NCBI RefSeq assembly: GCF_009930875.1
Contig: NZ_CP025249.1
Span: 434,001-498,000, forward strand
Length of the DNA: 64,000 nucleotides
From: Actinomyces sp. 432
GTDB taxonomy: Bacteria; Actinomycetota; Actinomycetes; Actinomycetales; Actinomycetaceae
Direction of reading: 5' to 3'
Part shown: positions 58,505-64,000 of the stretch, piece by piece
Layout of the letters: the number at the start of each line of letters is the position of its first letter
How positions within the stretch are numbered: position 1 is the stretch's first letter
The notes under the pieces: model-generated
Database searches by the model: none
The model's input: only the letters and a program-made list of their open reading frames with translations
Told to the model about the DNA's origin: nothing
Made by a program: the position numbers and the translations under genes

Positions 58505-58650
58505 TTAAACGACCTTGGTGCCTGTTCCACGACCCCGGGGTGGTCGTGGAACAGGCACCAAGGTCGTGGAGTATCACCAAGGTCGTGGAATGCGCACAGG
58601 GTGAATCATTAGCGGCGTCCCGCTGAAGGACTATCACCAAGGTCGTGGAA
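58505..58650. repeat. Perfect 26-bp inverted repeat plus two direct copies
   Basis: ACGACCTTGGTGCCTGTTCC and the next six bases (58509-58534) match the reverse complement at 58542-58567 perfectly, with a 7-base loop (58535-58541). Two direct copies of TATCACCAAGGTCGTGGAAT follow near 58571 and 58632. This gap (58348-58854) holds no gene. Confidence 0.85.
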
Positions 58651-58854
58651 TGGGGGTGCAAGAGACGGCTGTCAGTCCCATGCCGGACAACGTCAAGCCC
58701 GATCTGGCCTGGTTGGGCGCAGCACCACTTGCTGCCGCGTGCTGCTCAGATGTGAGTCGCTCCGTGTGTGGCCGCTCGGTGCGGGGAGGATCCACGCCGT
58801 TGGCGCCAGGATCGCGGAGACTCGGGCGGGGCGGTGGCTCCGGCTACCGGGTGG

Positions 58855-59463
58855 CTAGGCCTTGCGCAGGCGCTCGGCGAAGTCTCGCACCACGGCCGCC
58901 ATGTCCACGCTGCGGTCCAGCAGCCACTCCGCCTGCACGCCCTCAATGAGCGCCACAAGCTGCGTGGCGGCCAGATCCAGGTCCACGTCTTCGCGCAGTC
59001 GCCCCGCCTCGTGCTCGCCCTCCAGGTCTGCGCGTACCGCCGCCCGGAAGCGACGTGTGAGGCCAACGATGTAGTCGTGTGCGGGGTGCTCGGGATTGAC
59101 CGCCTCGGCGCGCATGACGGCGTCGAGCTGGATGAGGCCCGGAATGGTGGCGTTGTGCTCCATGACCAGCGGGAGGGCCTCCAGCAGGCCGTGCTCGGTG
59201 AACAGCCCCGCGCGCCACTCGGACTCGGTCTCCTCGCGTCGTTTAAGGACCGCCTCAAGCAGCTTCTCCTTGCTGCCGAAGTGGTGGCGCAGCAGGGTAT
59301 GGCTGACCCCTACGGCGTCGGCGATCTGCCGCAGGGAGAGGTTGTTGTAGCCCTGCTCGGCGAAGACCTCCATGGCGGCGTCGGCGATGGCGGCGCGGCG
59401 TCGTTCCCCGTTGGCATAGCGCGTGCGCCCGTCGGGCGGGGCGACGGCGTCTGAGTCGGACAC
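58855..59463 (-). CDS. TetR-family transcriptional repressor
   Basis: This 202-residue regulator has the N-terminal TetR helix-turn-helix (NLSLRQIADAVGVSHTLLRH, about 36-55) after EVFAEQGYNN, and a helical ligand domain of BetI-like length. It is divergent from the sugar MFS gene; a good operator lies between them. Start is ambiguous: GTG 59463 has a GAGG site six bases away; ATG 59475 and the longer frame to 59535 are less likely. The ligand is possibly an imported glycoside or aglycone, by context. Confidence 0.88.
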   Translation of the reverse strand: MSDSDAVAPPDGRTRYANGERRRAAIADAAMEVFAEQGYNNLSLRQIADAVGVSHTLLRHHFGSKEKLLEAVLKRREETESEWRAGLFTEHGLLEALPLVMEHNATIPGLIQLDAVMRAEAVNPEHPAHDYIVGLTRRFRAAVRADLEGEHEAGRLREDVDLDLAATQLVALIEGVQAEWLLDRSVDMAAVVRDFAERLRKA

Positions 59464-59659
59464 GGTCAACCTCATCTCCGGGCAAGTCGCGGTTCTCGGG
59501 CGCGCGGGCCCGGCGGGTGGAGCCGGGTCCGCCACAAGCCTAGACGATTGGTTTCTGGGGCCTGGCGGCCGTATCGCCGGGGACTGTTGGTGACTTGCGT
59601 TGACTCACCGCGACCCGCGAGGAGAACCTAGACCGTATTGGAAGTGATTTAAATCTTGA

Positions 59660-59678
59660 CCAACATGGTGCATGTTGG
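59660..59678. promoter_or_regulatory. TetR operator overlapping the MFS promoter
   Basis: CCAACATGGTGCATGTTGG has perfect 8-bp arms with a 3-base centre. It begins inside a TTGACC -35 element (59656-59661) and fills most of the spacer to a GATATG/TATGGT -10, so a bound repressor would block the MFS-GH1 promoter. Confidence 0.7.
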
Positions 59679-59763
59679 GATATGGTGTTGACCGCAAGGC
59701 GCCGCGGGCTCCGTGGGCGCACCATCGCCGGCACTGTCGCCGGCCGCATATCAAGGACGATTG

Positions 59764-61139
59764 ATGACTACCCCACCCAGTACCAGGCGTGAAGGCGCCG
59801 GCGCCCCCACGCCTCCACCGCCGTCGACGGCGCCTATGTGCAGCAGGCGGCCGAAGACGGGTATCCCGCCGGCGGCGCGGCGATGAGTCCGGAGGACGAG
59901 GAGGCGGCGCGCATAACCGCCAAGTTCGGCAACCCGCGCAAGACGATCTGGCTGGTCCTCGTCGCCGCCATCGGCGGATACATCATGATGATGGGCATGG
60001 GCACGGCTCTCCAGCTGCGCCTCAGCGTCATCAACGAGGACCTCGCCACCCTGGTCTACTCGCGCGCCACCTCCCTGTCCGCGCTGCTCATGCTCGCCGT
60101 GGTTCCGATCGTAGGGGCCCTGAGTGACCGCACTCTTTCGCGGTTCGGCCGCCGTCGCCCCTGGATCGTCGGCGGCTACCTTGTCGCTTTCCTGTGCTTC
60201 CTCATCATCGGCTACTCGACGAGTTCCATCGTCATCATCGCGGCCTACGTCATCGGTATCGCCTCCGCCCAGGCGGGCTTCAATGCCTATTCCGTCATCC
60301 CCGTAGAGGGCGTTCCCGGAAACATGCGCGGACGCATCATGGGCTTCATGGGCCTGTGCGGCGCGCTCGCGATGAGTGCAGGCTCCTACATCGCAGGCGC
60401 CCTCGTTGACATCTCCACCGTCCTGCTGATGACCGTGCCCCCGAGCCTCGCGATCATCTGCGCCCTGCCGCTCCTGTTCCTCTACCGGGACCCGCGCCAC
60501 GGCCCCGAGGAGATCCCCCAGGGCGGCCCGCTGGACATGTTCGCCCACATGTTCGTCAATCCGGTCAAGCACCCGAACTTCGGCATCGTCTGGCTCTCCC
60601 GCTTCCTCGCCGGCGCCGGCATGGCCGCCTTCCTCGGCTTCTTCGTCCTCTACCTCATCATCGGCCTGCACATGACTCCGGCCGAGGCCGGCGCCCAGGC
60701 GGGGCACCTGTCCCTCATGAGCGCCCCCGTCTCCATCATTGTCTTCATCGGCTCCGGCTGGATCTCCGACAAGCTCGGCATGCTCAGGCCCCTCGTGGCC
60801 CTCGCCGCCATCATCATGGCGGCCGGCCTGATCATCGCCGCCACCTCCACCACCATCGCAGGTTTCACCGTCGCCTGGATGGTCTTCGCCGTCGGCCAGC
60901 CGATGTACCTCACCGTGGATCTCGCCCTGTGCGCCAAGGTGCTGCCCAACGAGGCTGACGCCGGCAAGGACATGGCCGTCTTCGGCCTCGCACTCAACCT
61001 CGGAAACGTGCTTGTGCCGGCCGTTGCCCCGACGCTGCTCGGTCCCGCGTCAAACAACTACCCGTTGTTGTGGGGCACGGCTGCTGCGCTCGTCTTCGCA
61101 GGCGCCCTGCTCATGCCGCTCGTCAGGGGCGTCAAGTAG
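59764..61139 (+). CDS. Sugar MFS transporter, N-terminus frameshifted in the assembly
   Basis: This 12-helix transporter (458 residues restored) has the start KFGNPRKTIWLVLVAAIGGY and the loop motif GALSDRTLSRFGRRRPWI after helix 2, as in glycoside-cation symporters. The ATG at 59764 has a nearby AAGGA site, but its frame closes after about 40 residues; adding one C to the C5 run at 59804-59808 joins it to the rest (GAPHASTAVDGAYVQQ). Without the fix, the GTG/ATG region near 59838-59883 would be the start. It is coupled to the GH1 gene 94 bases downstream. Confidence 0.88.
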
Positions 61140-61233
61140 GCGGGCCGGCCCCACCACGCAACCTGCCGCAGCGTCCGGCCCCCGGCTCTCCCGCAGCACT
61201 AACCAGCCAACACACCACGGAGATAATCACCTC

Positions 61234-62541
61234 ATGACTTCCCCTGCATCCTCGCCGGCACCCGCCGCCGGCTCCTCTGCTGCAACCCGCACCACCCCCT
61301 TCCCGGAGGGATTCCTCTGGGGCACCGCCACCGCCTCCCACCAGGTGGAGGGCGGCAACACCAACAACGACGTCTGGCTGTACGAGCACGTACCGAACAC
61401 CATGTACGCCGAGTCCTCCGGTGACGCCTGCGACCACTACACCCGGTACCGGGAGGACATCGCCCTGCTCGCCTCCCTGGGACTGAACTCCTACCGCTTC
61501 TCCCTGGAGTGGAGCCGCATCGAGCCGGCCGAGGGGGAGTTCTCCGCCGTAGCCATCGCGCACTACCGCGACATGCTGCGCGCCTGCCGCGAGCACGGGC
61601 TGACCCCGATCGTCACCTACCACCACTTCACCTCCCCGCAGTGGCTCATCGCCCGCGGCGGCTGGGAGGACGCCGACACACCCGCCCTGTTCGCCCGCTA
61701 CTGCCGCCGCGTCACCGAGGAGCTCGGCGACCTGTTCGACATCGCCTGCACCATGAACGAGCCCAACCTCGCCATCCTGCTAGGGGAGATGGGCATGTGC
61801 GAGCGCGAGCCGGCCCAGCGGCTCGGCAACCCCACTTGGGAGGGCGCCGCCCGTGCCCTGGGGACGACGGCGGACAAGGTCGCCGGCTTCCAGCTCTCGG
61901 CCACGCCGCAGGCCTACGAGATCAAGTGCGCCGCCCACAAGGCGGCGGTTGAGGCCATCAAGGCCGTCAAGCCCGAGATGCAGGTCGGCTGGACCCTGGC
62001 CAACTCCGACTTCCACGCGGCCCCAGGCGGCGAGGACCGGGTGGCGCGCATGAACGAGGAGAACAACCTGCGCTACCTGCGCGTAAGCGAGGGCGACGAC
62101 TTCGTCGGGCTGCAGACCTACAACCGCACGGTGCTCGGCCCCAACGGCCCGGTCCCGCCCGAGGAGGGCGCAGTGCTCAACCAGGGCGGGGAGGAGATCT
62201 GGCCCTGGGCGATCGGCGCCGTGGTCCGCCAGGCCTGGGACGCGGTGCAGATGCCGATCTACGTCACCGAGAACGGGCTGAACACGGAGGACGACACCCA
62301 GCGGGTGGACTTCCTGCGCACCGCCATCGGTGAGGTTGGCGCCGCGATCGCCGACGGGGTGGACGTGCGCGGCTACATGTGCTGGTCCGCCATGGACAAC
62401 TTCGAGTGGATCTTCGGCTACGGCCCCAAGTTCGGCATCATTGCCGTCGACCGGGATACGCAGGCGCGTACCCCCAAGCCCAGCGCCCATGTGCTGGGGG
62501 AGATCGCCCAGTCCAACGGGGCGGTCCTGGACTGGAACTGA
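61234..62541 (+). CDS. GH1 beta-glucosidase
   Basis: This 435-residue enzyme is related to the GH1 at 44878 (FLWGTATASHQVEGGNTNND; FDIACTMNEPN with acid/base Glu near 175; IYVTENGLNT with nucleophile Glu near 345; YMCWSAMDNFEWIFGYGPKFG). The short Ala/Pro-rich N-terminus of about 25 residues is unlikely to be a signal peptide. It is transcribed with the sugar transporter, so it probably hydrolyses the imported glycoside inside the cell. ATG 61234 follows a GGAG element. Confidence 0.93.
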   Translation: MTSPASSPAPAAGSSAATRTTPFPEGFLWGTATASHQVEGGNTNNDVWLYEHVPNTMYAESSGDACDHYTRYREDIALLASLGLNSYRFSLEWSRIEPAEGEFSAVAIAHYRDMLRACREHGLTPIVTYHHFTSPQWLIARGGWEDADTPALFARYCRRVTEELGDLFDIACTMNEPNLAILLGEMGMCEREPAQRLGNPTWEGAARALGTTADKVAGFQLSATPQAYEIKCAAHKAAVEAIKAVKPEMQVGWTLANSDFHAAPGGEDRVARMNEENNLRYLRVSEGDDFVGLQTYNRTVLGPNGPVPPEEGAVLNQGGEEIWPWAIGAVVRQAWDAVQMPIYVTENGLNTEDDTQRVDFLRTAIGEVGAAIADGVDVRGYMCWSAMDNFEWIFGYGPKFGIIAVDRDTQARTPKPSAHVLGEIAQSNGAVLDWN

Positions 62542-62591
62542 GATGGTCGGCCCGGCCATCTACGGGTGGTCGGGCCGCCTCGCGTTCCGCG

Positions 62592-62646
62592 CCGAGGTCG
62601 GTCGAAATAACCGCCGAGGTCGGTAGTAGTTACGCATCGAGGTCGG
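62592..62646 (+). repeat. 3'-end repeat array E, three 22-23-bp units
   Basis: CCGAGGTCGG starts at 62592 and 62614, and a one-base variant at 62637. It reads in the direction of the GH1 gene, whose stop is 51 bases upstream. The last unit continues into GGTAGATATGGCGG, identical to array D's end. Confidence 0.85.
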
Positions 62647-62719
62647 TAGATATGGCGGCTGCGCCCGTCCTCGGATTGCGTGGTCCTAGAGGAAGTGCAG
62701 CGTCGCCAGGCAGCAAGAA

Positions 62720-62745
62720 GGGCGAGGACCTCGTCGTCCTCGCCC
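62720..62745. terminator. Bidirectional hairpin terminator
   Basis: GGGCGAGGAC and GTCCTCGCCC form a perfect 10-bp stem with loop CTCGTC, followed by GTGTTTTCC on the plus strand. It lies between the GH1 gene and the opposed 30-residue frame. Confidence 0.75.
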
Positions 62746-62826
62746 CGTGTTTTCCGTGGCCTCAGGGCCGTCGCGGGAATGCCCGCGGGGTGATCCGCCT
62801 CAGGCGGTCACCGGTTGCAGTCACTT

Positions 62827-62919
62827 TCAGCGCTGCTCGTTCTCGGCGGCAATAGCGCGCTCGAGCTCGCGCTCGCGGGCGGCAGCGGCACGGACGGCCA
62901 GATCGATGTCGAAGAACAT
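62827..62919 (-). CDS. Possible 30-residue peptide, not recognised
   Basis: ATG 62919 has a GAAAGGA ribosome site at good spacing and opens MFFDIDLAVRAAAARERE, a highly charged helix ending in ENEQR. It stands alone between the third GH78 (stop 63109) and a terminator. A palindrome at 63001 lies upstream. Another frame on the same strand (from an ATG near 63050, MTDCTLAGLDRAP) also looks protein-like and overlaps it. I cannot assign a function; a short regulatory peptide is one option. Confidence 0.4.
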   Translation of the reverse strand: MFFDIDLAVRAAAARERELERAIAAENEQR

Positions 62920-63000
62920 GTGCGGTTCCTTTCGGTTGAGTTCTCCCGGCCGGTTCTCCGACCGGGGCCGGCTGGCTGTTCCTGCCGACGCCCATAAATG

Positions 63001-63012
63001 TACCGATCGGTA
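63001..63012. promoter_or_regulatory. Perfect palindrome TACCGATCGGTA
   Basis: This 12-base perfect palindrome resembles TetR-type operators. On the minus strand it partly overlaps a -10-like TACATT, 82 bases before the small ATG at 62919. Differs from the operator at 59660, so a different regulator is likely. Confidence 0.4.
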
Positions 63013-63108
63013 GGCGCCCGATCCAGTCCTGCGAGTGTGCAGTCTGTCATGCTTTCAGTAACGACATGAAACTGGTTGCGGCCGGTGTGCGTGGTGCGTC
63101 CGCGGCGG

Positions 63109-64000
63109 TTACGCGACCAGCACCGTGCGCCCACTGGCCAGCTCGCGAACGTTGCCGTCGGGCGTCGCCAGCTCACCGGTGACCCCGGCCGGCAGGGTGA
63201 TCTCGTAACGCACCGGCGTCCCCGCGGCGGGTGAGTCCGCCCCGGCGGCCCCGAGCGCCTCGCCGTCGGCGCGCTCCCAGGCGACCTCCACCCTGCCGAA
63301 GGGCGTGTCCCGGTGCGCACGCGCCCAGGACACCGGCCCGTCGGTCAGCGGCGCCACCCGCACGCGCCGGTAGCCGGGCTCGGTGGGGGCGATCCCGCCC
63401 AGGCGCCGGAACAGCCAGTCGTCCACGCAGCCGAAGGCGTAGTGGTTGAAGCTCATCGCCCCCACGGTGCCGTCCGGGGCGACGGCGTCCCAAGACTCCC
63501 AGATCGTCGTGGCCCCCTCGGCCACCTCATACAGCCAGGAGGGCACCGTGTCCTGCATGAGCACCGCCCAGGCCACGTCGGCGTTTCCGGACTCGACCAG
63601 TACGTCGAGCAGGAACGGTACCGACAGGAAGCCGGTGTCCAGGTGGTCGCCCGCCTGGTGCACGAGCCGCACCAGCCGGTCCGCCACGGCCCGACGCCGC
63701 GCGCCGCCGTCCGGATCATCGGCCGCGACGATGCCGAAGGCGAGGGAGAGCACGTACATGCCCTGCAGGTCCGGGGTCATGGCGCCATCGGCACCGATGT
63801 ACTCCGCGGCCACCGCGGCACGCACCGCCTCCCAGCGCTCCCGATAGGCGGCGGCGTCGCCCGCATACCCGAGCACCCGCGCCACCTCGGCCAGCGTGCG
63901 CAGTGCCTCGGCGTGGAAGGCGGCGCCGACGAACTCGCTGGTCAGGTGCGGCGCCGTCATGATCGCGTCCGGTGCCCCACTGTCCAGGGTGGAGGGCGCC
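63109..64000 (-). CDS. GH78 alpha-L-rhamnosidase, C-terminal part (cut by window edge)
   Basis: The frame is open through base 64000 (APSTLDSGAPDAIMTAPHL before the first in-window ATG), so the start is outside. Visible are the end of the (alpha/alpha)6 barrel (MTAPHLTSEFVGAAFHAEAL, TTIWESWDAVAPDGTVGAMS with the base Glu) and the C-terminal beta domain (GYRRVRVAPLTDGPVSWARA). It differs clearly in sequence from the other two GH78 proteins, so it may have another specificity. It is the third rhamnosidase of this region. Confidence 0.9.
   Translation of the reverse strand, partial: APSTLDSGAPDAIMTAPHLTSEFVGAAFHAEALRTLAEVARVLGYAGDAAAYRERWEAVRAAVAAEYIGADGAMTPDLQGMYVLSLAFGIVAADDPDGGARRRAVADRLVRLVHQAGDHLDTGFLSVPFLLDVLVESGNADVAWAVLMQDTVPSWLYEVAEGATTIWESWDAVAPDGTVGAMSFNHYAFGCVDDWLFRRLGGIAPTEPGYRRVRVAPLTDGPVSWARAHRDTPFGRVEVAWERADGEALGAAGADSPAAGTPVRYEITLPAGVTGELATPDGNVRELASGRTVLVA

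Overview
The window is high-GC DNA from an actinobacterium, most likely Actinomyces or a close relative in the Actinomycetaceae. The evidence is Lsr2, CarD, a SenX3/RegX3 pair, a TopA with a lysine-rich tail and no visible zinc fingers, a class C (pilus) sortase, and strong G/C bias at third codon positions. The assignment rests on gene content only.

Left part (1-29 kb), mostly core genome: the end of a class C sortase, a PAP2 phosphatase, a PH-domain membrane protein, an OmpR-type two-component pair, a PAS-domain protein, topA, a CPBP protease, tmk, holB (frameshifted), an XRE regulator, a secreted peptidase lipoprotein, an L-asparaginase, tRNA-Thr(CGT), lsr2, gpmA, phoU divergent from senX3-regX3, carD, ispD, a frameshifted MFS transporter, ohr, a DUF2218 protein and a membrane beta-propeller protein.

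Middle part (29-43 kb): a three-domain RNA-repair enzyme (T4 Pnkp-like kinase, calcineurin-like phosphatase, T4 Rnl1-like RNA ligase) lies behind a gene-poor stretch of about 0.9 kb carrying a good promoter. Next come an ABM monooxygenase, a heterodimeric ABC exporter with one degenerate ATP site, a TMEM175-like channel, a PucR-type regulator, a DUF1269 protein, a frameshifted prolyl oligopeptidase, and an untracked 47-residue gene with its own ribosome site and terminator.

Right part (43-64 kb), a plant-glycoside island: a DUF1593 protein, two GH1 beta-glucosidases, a CocE-type esterase/peptidase, three GH78 alpha-L-rhamnosidases (one frameshifted three times, one cut by the window edge), a GH43 enzyme, a TetR regulator with a visible operator, and a sugar MFS transporter. 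I infer uptake and deglycosylation of rhamnosyl-glucosides such as plant flavonoid rhamnoglucosides. Two GH78 genes have LacI-type operators, but no LacI gene is present.

Two observations cut across the window. First, a 23-bp tandem repeat family (core CCGAGGTCGG followed by TAGACGTAACGTG) occurs at five intergenic sites. Each site lies just 3' of a stop codon and reads in the direction of the preceding gene; other phased arrays occur at 10.7, 51.6 and 58.5 kb. Second, seven genes carry nine frameshifts, every one repaired by adding a single G or C to a short G/C run. One of these genes is the essential holB, so read or assembly error is the likely cause.
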